From Icerya purchasi (Eukaryota; Arthropoda; Insecta; Hemiptera; Monophlebidae): DNA of 64,000 nucleotides. This document shows, piece by piece, positions 45,418 to 57,703 of the stretch (position 1 is its first letter; each line of letters starts with the position of its first letter). Both the position numbers and the translations under genes were made by a program. The notes beneath the pieces are model-generated. The model had not been told where the DNA came from. It did not search any database and was given only the letters and a program-made list of their open reading frames with translations. The DNA lies in contig CM077116.1 in NCBI GenBank assembly GCA_039619475.1, positions 29,140,183 to 29,204,182 of the forward strand, read 5' to 3'.

Positions 45418-46052
45418 TACTACACCTTCAACTAATTAATTTTGATGCACCGATCCTCCAGCACCATTCTGTTTATTTTTTCGACGATTTTTGGCGTAGT
45501 CGCTTCTATCGGGAGTCCACTGCGTGGTTCATCTTTTGTGCTCGTTCGATCCATCTTAAATTGTGCAACTCAGCCTGTAGTAGGTTTTTGGTTCTTTTCC
45601 TACTAACTTAAACGTCGCATATCATGTCTTATTTATAGGTATACTCATTAATTTCGTTATGTGGTAAGACTCGTGTCGGTACACATATTAATAACTATAT
45701 CATGCAATGTTATTGTTTATGCAAATAAATCTTTATTTCTTTCTTCTTTCGTTCAGCGTTTAACGATGGTTTTTGAAGGAGAAGATTCCTTTAAAATCAA
45801 GCTCAGATTGTAAATTTGTGTTGCATTTAAATCCTTTAAAAAAACATATTTAACGTTTTTTTTTTTTACAATCTTTACGTAACACACGACTTCTCTACTT
45901 GAAACTGCCATAAAACTGGTAATACATTTTCAAACAAGCTGAAACTTGTTCAATGGCGCTGTGAAGGATGGCACTGCGCAACGCGCTCGATGAATTAACC
46001 CTCTAGCAGCGCTCTTTCTCGGCAAGGCCCGGAACTTTTCAAACCGTTCTCG
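45418..46052 (-). pseudogene. Old mariner, N-terminal part and right terminal repeat
   Basis: The minus strand near 45430-45570 reads STKDEPRSGLPIEATTPKI and then VEKINRMVLEDRCIK, a mariner transposase segment that precedes the part at 43735-44116. The end at about 46025-46052 is AGGCCCGGAACTTTTC, AAACCGTTCTCG, then TA, a mariner terminus. The stretch 45590-45860 does not read as transposase and may be another insertion. Confidence 0.65.
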
Positions 46053-46099
46053 TATTTCAATGAAAAATAATAAATTTATAATTGTATTTTATTTTGCTT

Positions 46100-46560
46100 T
46101 ATTTTATTCAATATCTTGATTATAGGACATTTACAGAAATTTTTGCTACATTTTATTTTCGAGCTTTCGGCGCCCCAAGGGTCCGGTTTTAACGTTGGAA
46201 ACCCAAACGTTCCAAAGTAAATAAATACACAAGGATGCGCATTTTTTTAACCTCTTCCAAATTTTTATCTATAAAGCTGAGCCACGAGCGGGGTTAAACG
46301 TCTTTTTTTGTGCTTTTTTAAACTTTCAGTAAACTCCCCCAATGTTTTGTTAAGAAAATGAAATACGAGTTTGCTCGCGACAAATAGCGCTCTTTCCAAC
46401 AGTATATCACGTATCCGAAAAAATAAATATTTGTTTCCAAAATATCGAGCTTTCGGCGCCCCGAGGGTCTAATTTTAAAGTTGGAAACCCAAATGTTGCA
46501 TAATATTGTATTGTCGTCTATAACAAGCATTTCTGCAAAAGGACACTTTTTTAATTCATC
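46100..46560 (+). repeat. Satellite-like repeat, second locus, about 1.6 units
   Basis: The boxes TTTCGAGCTTTCGGCGCCCC (46157), AACTTTCAGTAAACT, ACAAATAGCGCTCTTTCCAA, ACAGTATATCAC and ATCGAGCTTTCGGCGCCCCG (46444) match those at 26015-26800 in order. The period here is about 286. Confidence 0.78.
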
Positions 46561-49060
46561 GGGAAGTAGGTAAAAAATTGGTTCGCAAGATTCCCCCCAA
46601 ACAGACAGAATGACAAAACGAGTTAAATAAAAGCCTATAAAAAACGGAAGTTATCATTACGGAATTACGAGTGTATCCACCTATTTAATAATTGAAATTT
46701 ATTAAAATATTCTAATTTATTAACTAACCATAATCTGGTTATGAATAATATATTTTTGAAAAATGCAATTAATAACATACAAATTCGGTGAAAATTTAGT
46801 AGTGTTGTGGTTTATTTTATTTTTTTCATGTTTTAATCTATTTTCTTATTTCCATCGCTTATAATTAATCTGAATTTTTCTATTGTTATTTGTAAAACTT
46901 TAAGTAAAAACTAATCAAATTTAAAGTCGCGATTAAAATTTAATCAATTCGGTTATTAAAAATGATATCAATTAAATGAACTGAAAGCACAAAAAATGAA
47001 CTTCCTACGATTTAAATGAACATTTAATTTTGACTTAAAACCATAATTACTATCGGCAACAGCTCAGCATTTTTAGTAGGTCCGTGTAAGTGGATAATAA
47101 ATATCGATTTATATCGACCTTTTTCCATCGGCACATTTTCGTTGAACGGATTATACTGATAGATTGTTGCCTTCATTGTAAAAAGAAAAATTTTCAAATT
47201 GGAAATTATGAAAATGTCGCGATGCAACGAATTTAAACGTTTTAAGATTGTTTCTGAGCCAACATATTTTCATTGGAACGCGTAAAGTTAAGCTAATAAC
47301 CGGAAGAACTTTGTCCCGAATGCTTTTCGACTACTAATAACTGTAATTAACGACGACGCATGCCTATGTACTTACTACAGCCCTCTTCGCTACGCATACC
47401 GTTATTATTAATTATTACCGTTATTAGGTAGTCGGATGAGCGGCAAAATTTGGGTATCGATGTATTAATTGCTACCTTTATTTCCTTAGCATCCAACCGA
47501 GTTAGGTTCTGGTACTTACTTTTATGATCTTTTCAGTTTGCTGGACTGAAGCTAAAGAAAGAAAGAAAAAAAAAAGGATTTCAATGCGTACATGTAACTA
47601 TATTAATATTAAATATCGTGTAAAAACCACCCTCAATTTTAATACACCATCGGCGATCTTAAAAGCGTTCGCGTACTGGTTAATTAACGAAATTGATAAA
47701 ATTGTAGCGAAAAACAAAGTAAGCAATGAAAAGAATACGCATATGTTCAATGCGTTATCGACTTTTTTTTTTTTTTTGTTTATTCCTTTTTTGTTTATTT
47801 CTTTTTTGTTATTGTTGTAGAATAAGTTACAGGTGCGACGGAGTGTCAAAAGCGATGGCCATCGCACTTTCTATTCCGACCTTTACCCGAAAATGTATAC
47901 GTTAGATCGGGTGAAATTAAATATCGGTATAACTAACACGTTTCCTACATTTCAAAATCTATTCATTACGAAAATGGAAATGAACGCGGATACCTCTCAC
48001 GTGTTATACTTTCCGGGACATTTTGTTCATTTAACAGTATTTGTATTTATCGTTTCCGTATTATTCACTTGTCCATATTTTGGAGAAATTCGTTGATAGC
48101 TTCAAATTCATCCGCTTCGTTGTTCCGTATTGGACATAATAATTAAATTTTAATTACGCGAAGGAAATCACATTAAATATACGCGCATAAATTGTAATAA
48201 ATGGCGACTAGTTTCGGATAGAATTCGTAGATGAGCCAGTCTCGGCATTTATTAATATACGTGGGTTTAATGTTTTGCGATTTTGTCTACGCAATTAGTC
48301 TCGGTTATTAATCCTTTGATTTATACCATTCGGAGCAGGATGTTTCAGCTTTTTCCCGATGTTTTTATTTTCCTTATTAGCTTGTAAAGTTCCCGATAGC
48401 AAAACGTCATTTTGAAGGACATTTTTACTGCGCCGAATTTTATTTACACGTTTAAAGGAAGTGTGTAATAAGGCAGGATAGTTTTTAAACATCTCTCTTA
48501 CACCTACGTTAATTTAACGATTTTATTGCACCCTACGATTAAATTATACGATAAATGTTACTACTGCATGAATATTTGCAGCTACACAAGGAACGGGTTG
48601 TTAAAAATTTTACCCAACAATATCATCGGTAAAACTCAGATACGCTATTACTTCCGACGACTTTTCTATTCGTTCGGCATAATCCGAAAAAAAGGCATAA
48701 TCTAATCTGTTAGCTGCAATTTTAGGGAGAAAAAAAAAAATTCCCCGGATATTTCCGCTTCCTCTGTCGCAACGACGGCTCTTTCTGTCAGTCAACTCCA
48801 GTTCTTCTTCATTTTCTAAATTTTATCTATTCAGCTATCTCTTCTACTTCACGCTTGGTTTTCTTGATACTTGCCCTTTCTTAAACGCTCTGCAATCTCT
48901 GTTATTTCTCGCCTTCGTTTTAACTGAAATCTTCTTTCCGCATTATTTTCACGGTTTTCATCTACTTCTACTCCAGTTTGTTGTCCTCTTTCCATTTCCC
49001 TTAACGATACATTCCTTGCGACCTTGATACTATGTTTTATTTGAGTGTTCAACCTTTTCT
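46561..49060. other. Stretch without a recognised gene
   Basis: The frames at 47024, 47524, 47598, 47833, 48295 and 48849 show no recognisable motif; several are AT-rich or charged low-complexity. Confidence 0.55.
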
Positions 49061-49099
49061 ATTGAACAATCGTTCTTCTACTCTTTTCTATTAAAACTC

Positions 49100-49670
49100 G
49101 ACGGTATTCCTACTCACCGTAAGAGTGCTTCTTACATTCTCTCATTTCCTTCTGCTTCTGTTATTCTTGTCCTTGAATTATTTTGATTTCCTGTATCTTT
49201 AAATGTTTAAAAATAATAACTTTATTTTCTCCTTCTTCCCATTTCTTGGGCTAATTTCCTATTTAACGAAACCCATAATAAAAAAAAAAAAAAAATCGAA
49301 AAAAATAAGATCCCTTTTTCAATTTCATCGGTTCCCATTCAAGTTTCCCCCGTTCTGTCGTCACTTATTCGCTTCAACCACACTTTTTAACCGTCTTCGC
49401 TTTTTTTCTTACCTTCACATTGTTCCCTCTGTTGGCATGGCACGCTGACCATATCTTCTTTAAATGTGTATCCTATATGCATCTTCTATATTTTCATCTG
49501 CTACAGTTCGAGCTTTCTATTTATTCCGCCTCTTTATTCATCTCATCTTCACCGTATCGGTTTCTTATTTAACTGACGGGGCTCTATCCCTTTTTGCCGT
49601 TCTTCAGTGTAAGCCGTCGCTTAATATGGGTCCAGAAATGAAAAAATTTAAAACAAAGTGACATAGCTAA
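49100..49670 (+). pseudogene. Probable decayed LINE family C copy
   Basis: The plus strand is T/C rich like family C. TTCGCTTCAACCACACTTTTTA near 49368 corresponds to the IRLRFNH block, and GCTGACCATATCTTCTTTAA near 49444-49464 to the ADHIFFK block of the family C C-terminus. The remainder (SSATVRAFYLF) is only loosely similar. Ends are not defined. Confidence 0.4.
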
Positions 49671-49739
49671 CGCTTTGAACCATTTATTTCGCGTACTCCA
49701 TACGAATTTTGCCAGTTTTTTGCCGTGAACGAAGTAATC

Positions 49740-49987
49740 TATTTTAAATTTGCTTTCATGTCTGTCTCTTTCTCTTCTATACTTTGTATAAAATGATCAA
49801 AATTTACAACGTAATTCTAAATCGGTCCATATGAATATAATAACATAATCACAAAAATCCAAGAAAATATAACAAACGTTACATAAAATTGGGACATTTT
49901 TTTTTAGGACATTTTTCGTTATATAAAATTGGAACATTTTCTGGTACATTTTTTCTAAAGGGGGTATAAGAATTACGTTGTAATTAA

Positions 49988-50025
<38 letters not shown>
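49740..50025 (+). repeat. Dispersed repeat X, copy 3, with AT microsatellite
   Basis: Shares with the copies at 20881 and 23965 CTCTTTCTCTTCTATACTTT, AAATTTACAACGTAATTC, ATAAAATTGGGACATTTT and the closing GAATTACGTTGTAATTAATA. An AT run (about 49993-50025) follows the closing repeat, whereas in copies 1 and 2 the AT run is at the other end. Confidence 0.72.
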
Positions 50026-50029
<4 letters not shown>

Positions 50030-50030
<1 letters not shown>

Positions 50031-51225
50031 TCTATCGTTAAATTTGGAAAACTCATCCATTATAGGGTCCAGTACAATTACAACGGTCGCAAATGGACGT
50101 CATAATGCTACGCCATGCATTTTCATCGGTATCATACATAACGGCTCGTAAAAAGTCTAAAAAGAAAACCTAGGTTTAAAGTCATGTCACCTTCTAAATG
50201 TAAGGAAACATACATTAAAGTGCAAAGTAACGCATAAAATTTGCTGCAATCGTTTTGATATATACCTCTACAAAATGCACAATTTTTACTCTGCAAGGCA
50301 TCCGTAATTATTGTCAACGCAACGCGAACGAATGACACGAGACGACCATTGTAAAACTAGTTGCAAATTATTGCAGATTTTTATATGCAGAACAGCGTCA
50401 GAAACATTCCCACGCATCGCAGCTATGTTCACGTACTCTACTAGTTTGTTATTTTCTGCAGTGTTTTTTTGAAATTCATTATTTATATTTTTTGCTTGCA
50501 CAATTTTTTCAGCCTTGAAATTTATTCTGTGTCTCTTTGTGCTTTTTTACAGACGGAGGAACGCAATACTCGTTCTAGATCTACCGAAAGCTCGTAAGTT
50601 CGGTAAAATTTCTTCGTGAATCTCTTCTACAGGTTATATGTGGATAAGAGCTTAGGTGCAATTTATTTTTAACCGATTTATAAGAACTGTTCAAAATCAG
50701 TTTTTAAAAAAACGAAAAAACATTAAAATATTCCAGTGTTTTTTTCAAAATTTTTGATTTTTACGCTGTAGATTAATTTATTTTACGAACGCGACTGACC
50801 AATGACCACAGCTTCTCCGCATTGGAATCTAACACTTTTAATTTTTCATTAATCCGAAAAACCCATTTGTTTTTACGTTTATTACCACCAGCCGTAAAAT
50901 TTTAAAAATAGATATTTCATATAAATAGACAAGAGTGAGTTAAATTAAACAACTTTATTTTCCGGTCATTTTTACAAGAATGTTGAAATAAAGCTTGTTT
51001 TCACACGAAGAAACATACTGAAGAATTTTAGTTTAAATTTAAAAAAAACAAAATAACAAAACAAACAAAAACGGCGAAAATGCCGAAACGATTCTTCTAA
51101 ATAATTCTTGAGACGATAAGAAAATATTAGTATCGCTCAGTCTATTTCATGAACCTCATTTTTACATGGTACAAGTTAATCATTTTTTGAATAAAAGAGA
51201 AAAGCAAATCATAATACGCAGAAAT
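50030..51225. other. AT-rich stretch without a recognised gene
   Basis: Frames at 50132-50338 and 50286-50501 overlap each other and have no motif. Confidence 0.55.
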
Positions 51226-51227
51226 TG

Positions 51228-52552
51228 ATTTATTTATTTATTATTACAAAAAAAAAGAAAAGAAAAAAAAACGGCGCTTTCAGCTATTTATCGGGCCACA
51301 TGCAACTGGGGACTACGAGAGGTATTAGATTAGGTTTAAGAGTTTAAGGTTTTTCAAAAAGAGGAAGAGGTTGTCAAGGTTAGTAAAGTCTTCAGAATGA
51401 ATTTAGGGAATTGATAGGCGAAAATTAAGAGAGGATCTTTGAGATCGAAGTGAAGGGCACGATAATAAGATGTGCGATATATTGAGAAGGTGGTTTTGAC
51501 AGAAAAGACAGGTGGGAGGATCAAGACGTTGGATTAAGTGAGAATGAGTGAGGGTGGTATGGAGGATTCTAAGTCGGTTAAGGATGATATTTTTCTTTTT
51601 GCATCGGAACGGACTGGAAACAGAGACTAAGGCATTAGGTTTAGTCGTTAAGAGTTGATTAGATAGCTGAGATGACCAAGATTGTTGCCAGGAATCGGAA
51701 ATCAGGTAGTTCATATAGGCTCTGACATCGAAAGAAGCAAACAGAAATAATTTCAGGAAGGCAGGAAGCGTCCCTGTCTGCTTGATCAATGATTTCATTA
51801 CCAGAGATTCCTACATGGCTAGGGATCCATATGAAATTGATCAGGCCATTAGCAAGTCTGAGGGAGTTGAGTAGAAGGAAAATGCGTGGTACGATAGGAT
51901 GGGAAGAATGTGGATTCTGTAATGCTAAGAAACTACTGAGTGAGTCAGAATTTATGATATATCTGGAGTGAAGATTAGAAGAAGTTAAAAATTCGAGTCA
52001 TTTGTTAGGATGGCGAAGAGTTCAGCCGTAAATATAGGACAGTGTTTAGGATACGAAATTGTAGTATAGAGTTCAGCGCATACTACACGATCATCAGATT
52101 TTGAACCGTTAGTGAAACTACAGATAAGATCTGGATATTTTGAAATTCCAAAGGAGTAATTTTGGAAGAATTAAGTAAATTGAAATTTATATCTACAGGG
52201 GATAGAAACTATGGAGGGGGATTAGTAAAGAGTGGCATTTGAGAGAATTGAGGAAACAAAGATTCAAGATTGGTTCTGAGATGGTCGTGCATTTGGAGAG
52301 ATTTTGTGAAACAGGAGATTGTTTTGGAATAGGATACTGAAAAGCGAGAAATTAGGAATGCGCAGAGTAGAGGCAAGAAAGTTGATGATAAGACTAGTGT
52401 TCTATAGTGGAGAGGAAGGAGACCAGATTTTCACTATTCAGACTGACAGTAGGACTAGAATAAAAGGCGCTCGTGGCGGTGCGGATGGCAGAGTTTTAAT
52501 AGCAGACTCCGGCTGGCTGACCCATACGATTGACAGCCAAAGTCGAGTTTAG
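51228..52552 (-). pseudogene. LINE E, 5'-truncated: thumb, RNase H, Cys/His C-terminus
   Basis: The minus strand gives NSAIRTATSAFYSSPTVSL (thumb), LQMHDHLRTNLESLFPQF, then RNase H pieces SFTNGSKSDD, CPIFTAELFAIL and IPSHVGISGNEIIDQAD. C-terminal KNIILNRLRILHTTLTHSHL and CLFCQNHLLNISHILLSCP follow in the 51798-51403 frame. The first RNase H catalytic position is Asn (TNGS) where family C and LINE A have Asp (TDGS or TDAS). The end near 51290 leads into an A/T-rich tail. Frameshifts and truncation make it inactive. Confidence 0.78.
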
Positions 52553-52559
52553 ATCTAAT

Positions 52560-53577
52560 TATCGACTTGTACGGAAGCGGTAAAATTTTACGATCTTTTC
52601 AGTTATATAATCTTAAACATATATGTTTTTTTTCTTCATACGCTCCTATGACCAGAAGCACAATGTTGCTACTGAAATTGATTTATTAAAAGCATGATAA
52701 AGAGAAAGTTGTGTATGTAAAACAGTGAAAAAGAATATGGGGCCGCAATAATCTGGGTATTACAATTGGAGTAAGTGGAATGATCAGTTCTAGAGACAAG
52801 ATGTGGTCTTGAGTCAATCAAATATAATCAGTATGTGCTCAGAACAGCGCAACCTAATCCTTTTGTGCACGGCAAACGCGCAGAAACGATCAGAGACACT
52901 GCTGAACAGAGGGAAACGGGAGAGAGTTAAATGTAACTACCCTTTATAAATTTATTAAAATGTTGCAAATGCCGAAAGACATTACTACTGGTAGATATTT
53001 GAGCTATTAATTTAATACCTCCGTAGCAACTCTATCGACCTTGGAGAAAAGTTGAGAAAAAGACACGTGCCGTCTAATCCTACCTCCGCAAAGAGTGTAA
53101 ATGAAATTGAACCGAGAGCTTTTGTTGGCGTATAATATCTGCCCGGCGCAATAATACAACGAAATACTTGAAGATGAAACACGGAACGATAGCTATTTAA
53201 CAAATCGAGCGTTGGAACTAATAGACAGATTAGAATTTGTCCCGCGAATAAAGTTTAATAAAAATATTAACGTTATGAAGAAAGTAAAAATCAGCCGGCT
53301 CTATCGCGGTGCAGTTAATTAAGCAGCGCTGTTTTGTTCGGGCATGATATCCCCCGATTCTGAAAATTAAGAATGTAGAAACATTTCTCTTAGGCAAATA
53401 TTCAAATAGTTGATGAGCTTAAAAGAAAAAAAAGAAAAAAAAAAGGGTAAACGATCGCTCAATACTAAAAGCAGAAGAGCGCCTTGGTGTACTTGTAAAT
53501 CCTGAGAAAGGACGAAGAACGAGAAAGGTATTCTTGTGTTAGGAGTAGTAAAAAAACTCTCTTTTTTCTTTTTTTTA
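52560..53577. other. Stretch without a recognised gene
   Basis: Only short frames without motifs; an A-rich run lies at 53425-53443. Confidence 0.55.
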
Positions 53578-53935
53578 ATATTATATCAAGGACCTACACC
53601 CGGAAACAACAAAAAGGAAAAGAGCCATCAGTTAAATTTCGATTCGGCCAGATGCGAACAATATAAAGGAACTACTAATGGATGAAATAATGAATGGCGA
53701 AAGGAAGGACAAAATGTAAGGTGCACAATAAGGAGTAGGTTGAGTTTCAGTAGACCAGAATACAGAATACAACGTTCGACAACAGAAAGGAATGCACTTT
53801 CAAAAAAGATGTGATTGGCGTCGCAAACCACCGCTTCATTGCGGCGGAGAGGGGACAAGGGAAAAAATGAAATGAGGACAGAGCAGAATGGCCAAAACGC
53901 AGGCGAATTATGGAAATGATAACAGAACGGAGAAG
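53578..53935 (-). pseudogene. LINE family C, further copy, 3' end only
   Basis: The minus strand reads IRLRFGHSA near 53900, RNEAVVCDANHIFFES and VVERCILYSGLLKLN, colinear with the family C C-terminus. It ends with GGTGTAGGTCCTTGATATAA before a T-rich stretch on the plus strand that represents the tail. No target duplication was identified. Confidence 0.65.
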
Positions 53936-53939
53936 TGAA

Positions 53940-55640
53940 GGGAACTCCTTTTCAGAAAGCTCGTTGTACGTATTGTGGAAAATATTTTATCGTACAAATG
54001 AAAAATTGCTGCGCAACAGTTGTATTTCCTGATAAAAATAACGATTTTACTTCGAACAAAATAATTAGAAGAATCCAATTTCAAGATTGATTTTAAGAAA
54101 CCGAATAAAAATGCGCTAATAAAAATTAAAAAATACACAAATTATACATCTCGTACCACCCAAAGGAGGGGGTATTTTTCTTAAACGACATTAATATCCT
54201 TATCAGAGTCGGCGCCGAGCATTACAACAATTATGTAGACCATATTAAGTGAATGTAGCAGGACAGGTCATCACGGTTTTTAATCATTGTTGCAATAAAT
54301 GTACACGTAAGAGTATTAATGTGTTTATTAATCGTAGCGTGCTACCTCCTTTAACGTATGTTTTACTGCAGAAGATACATATATTATTTTCTTATCGAGT
54401 TTTTAGTTCCGAGTGTGACTTTTCATTAAACGTTTAGAGTAAATTTTGAAGTCGATATTTAAAGAAAAAATAAATAAACTATTTTACTTCGCAATTTTCA
54501 GTGCAAATATTTTCGTTTAATAGACCAGCCTAAAATGGCACTTTCTATATACTCTGAGAGCTGCGTATCGATTTAAAAATATCATAACTTCGACAGCGAC
54601 GAATCTGTAAATCGTGCTATGCCGGTTTCGAATTAATTATCTTTATTCGAATGCATATAATTATCCGTGGTACAATGTTTTTTTAGGTTTTTTTTTTTTT
54701 TTTTTGTCTGGCTAAATTGAAAATTACGTTTTCTTTCCAATCAGCGTTTCCATGGTGCACCTCAAGGCTGGTGACATCTTAGGTGCCAGTGGCGTTATAT
54801 TACTAAAAAATACTTTTCTAAAGAGAAACTGTCTTTTTAAACGTTTGTTTTAATGACTATTGCGTATCTGTGTTAATCGGTACTGAACATGATACCAACA
54901 GTGACCTGTGTACTTTTGAATGAACGAGGAATAATCACTAAAGTCGGTGTCTAAATAACCGAACACTATGCCTCGAATAAACATAAAAAAAAAAAGAGAA
55001 AACACACGACGAACATATATCCTCCTGTTTTCGTTTCTTATTCGCTCCTTATTCCACGATTTCTTCCTTTCTTAATCCAAACGGAACTCCTTTGAATTCA
55101 ACATGGTGTCGTGCCGGGATCAAGGAAAATCGCTCGGTCATCTTCCTCTTCTGGTAGGTTTCTTCCCGTTTTATCATCCTGCAAAATTTCACTCCAAACT
55201 TTCGTTTAACTCTTACGCCCTCTCATTCTATATAACCCAGATTTCCTTTTTCCTTGTCTGTTCATCCTTTCCTTTTATCGCTTCTACTGACTTCTGGGGG
55301 GGGGGGGGACCTCCTTTCTATGCATCGCGATATTCTGCGTTTTGGACACTGTTTGCTCCCTTCTTCGTTTTCTTTTATTAAATAGTATTCCCACTCCGTG
55401 CAATGTTTCTCGTTCATTCCCTCCATTGTTTCTCCTTCCGTTATCCAAGCACTTGATCCTTTTCGGACTGCTATCTTAGGTTTTAGTAAAGATTTCTTGA
55501 GCCAATTGTTGCCTAAAGAAAAAAGAAAAAAAATCGCTAAAGATTACAAATTATTTGGTATACAAGAAGATGTGGGAATTTCCATTAATTTAAATAATAC
55601 GTTGTTTATAAACGATTTTTACTAAAAATCGGTTCGCACT
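53940..55640. other. Stretch without a recognised gene; possible family C trace
   Basis: The plus strand at 55100-55390 is T/C rich. CTGCGTTTTGGACACTGTTT near 55336 is reminiscent of the FGHSLLPSS block of family C, but no second block supports it. CAGAGTCGGC near 54206 also occurs at 22027. A G run lies at 55297-55309. Confidence 0.4.
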
Positions 55641-56677
55641 GAAAATACGGTCCTCTCAGGCTGCGCTAGCATATACACAAGCCTCTGTTAAGGGTCGCTA
55701 AATATTAGAACTGCGATTATTGTTCATTATGACATTTCATCCTAAAATATACCAAGTCCGGGTTTTCTACAATTATCAGACACCTTAACTCGCTCGTATA
55801 GGTTTTATACGGAGAAGAAGCAAAAATAAAATCGCTTTACACACACACACACGCACACACAAAATACGATTTATTCGACAATTAAAATACAACAAATTAT
55901 TAAATCGTTGAATCGGTAGAAACCAAAACCCAGATAGAAAAACACGGAAAATTATGATAACGAGGTGTCCGCTAATAATTTACAGCATTACCGTAATCAG
56001 AGAGAATTAATCGACGCAGATATTTAGTTTTGACAGTCGGGCACAGAGTGTTTGAAAGATAGTGGCGATACTACTTACAACTGGCGGGGGATTCATTTGG
56101 TGGATTTTTATCCGTCTAAGCTGGAAGTTACAAAGAAGTGTTGTTAGTGAACCTGTACCCGATGTAACATTATCACCGTGTCGTTAAAGATCAATTTTAC
56201 GAGGCGTGAGATAAACAACAAAACATCGCCATATATGCGTGTTGCTAATTGATTGTTCTCCCTCGATTCGATGTTTTCTCGGAAAAATTTATCCCCAGCT
56301 TTTATACCGCAACAGCTCCAGCTCGATAATTTCCGGCACATGGTTGACGCAAAAAAAAGTGTAATCTTTCTAATAATGGAAAAATAACAAATCTAATTAC
56401 TCAGTCTCGAGATTTAAATAATATCGTATGCGTTTACAATTACAACACGCGATTAACAAACAACAACGATAAGCAGAAGCCAATTAAACTAAAATAATTA
56501 ACCGAGAAATTTTTATTTTTGGTCTAAATTGTTATTTCTTTTTTTTTTTTTGTATTTACTGACACACGGGCGTAGAAGTTTTCTTCATTTATACTCACTC
56601 ATCTGCCTGCTGGTATCGCAATTTTTTTCCAACTTTGTTTTCGCGCGTAACTGTTTGCGTTTTGTAATAGAACAATA
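55641..56677. other. Stretch without a recognised gene; CA microsatellite
   Basis: A CA run is present at 55839-55860. The 56144-56341 minus frame has no motif. Confidence 0.55.
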
Positions 56678-57701
56678 CAGTCGACTCGCGATTATCCGGA
56701 TTAATTGGGCGGCCAGCCGGTCCGGATAGCAAAAAATCCGGATACGGCGGAGTTCAAGGTTGAATACTGCATATTAAATGAAAAAAAAAAAAAAAAATGA
56801 AAAAAAGAAAATGAACTTATCCTATTAAAAAGTAAACATGAAAATTAACTTTACATTAACTAGTTTTTAAAGAAGTCTATGATTAAGGTGTCTTTCGCCG
56901 CATTCTCTTCCTTGCCGTTATACCACTTGCGTAAGTAAATTATATTAGCCGGTGACGCTTCTTCCAGTTCAGTAATGCACTCCAGCGCTACTTCGATCGC
57001 CTTCAGTCTGACGGTGCTCGTTATCGATATTTTCTTCAACTGGATTTTTGTTGAGTACCATGATATTCTCATTTGTCGTTTCTTCGATCTCGTCGCTACC
57101 CATCCATTCTGTAACATCACCCGTATTACTACCCGTTTCATATCCTGGAATATTTTTTATTAGAGAAACAAGCTTCTCGTTGTCTTTTGAACTGTCCAAA
57201 TCATATCGTTTATCAATTTCATTCCACTTATCGCTGACTTTATCATCTAATAATATTTTCCACGACCGCACTAATAGAACTAATCTCTTCCCATCCCTCA
57301 GATAACTCCAAATGATAACATCAAGTGATGAGCTCCTTGATCCATACATTGACAAACCGATGTAACGTTTACTGGAAGAAACATTGTTTTTATATCATCA
57401 TCTTGTGTAACTTCTCAGTTGCCGGATTGGAGCATTGTCGAGAATAATGATTGATTTTCTCGGTAACTGTTTGTCGGACAAATGTTTCGCAACTGCAGGC
57501 ACAAACTCTTTGTGAAACCAAGTTTTAAAAATTTCACAGCATCTTCATTTGCGGCGAATGTAAACGAATATTCAGATCCGTACTGTATATAGCTGCGGAT
57601 TTTATAAAAGCGCTGTGACTTTTTCTTCCTTTTTTATTTATTTATTTTTTTTGAAAAATCAATCCGGATAATACCGAGTCCGGATAATTGCGAGTCGATT
57701 G
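56678..57701 (-). mobile_element. Tigger-like (pogo group) DNA transposon, internally deleted
   Basis: The left end CAGTCGACTCGCGATTATC and the inverted right end CAATCGACTCGCAATTATC match at 21 of 23 bases, continuing into CGGA. TA flanks both ends (56676-56677, 57702-57703). The 1024-bp length and missing N-terminal coding part indicate an internal deletion. The coding strand is minus. Confidence 0.92.
56860..57530 (-). pseudogene. Tigger/Jerky-type transposase remnant
   Basis: Minus-strand pieces in order: TWFHKEFVPAVAKHLSDKQ, then PRKSIIILDNAPIR (DDE core, second Asp), FLPVNVTSVCQCMDQG (third acidic region), LVRSWKILLDDKVSDKWNE and the C-terminal LKAIEVALECITELEEASPA with NIIYLRKW. These are hallmark segments of Tigger/Jerky transposases. 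The DNA-binding domain and first catalytic Asp are missing, and several frameshifts are present. Confidence 0.85.
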
Positions 57702-57703
57702 TA

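Noticed and set aside
48849..49052. Charged minus-strand frame of 67 residues
   Set aside because: Low-complexity Arg/Glu composition without a domain and no supporting neighbours.
55103..55625. T/C-rich plus-strand frames as another LINE C copy
   Set aside because: Only one short block resembles family C, and no tail or second motif could be matched.
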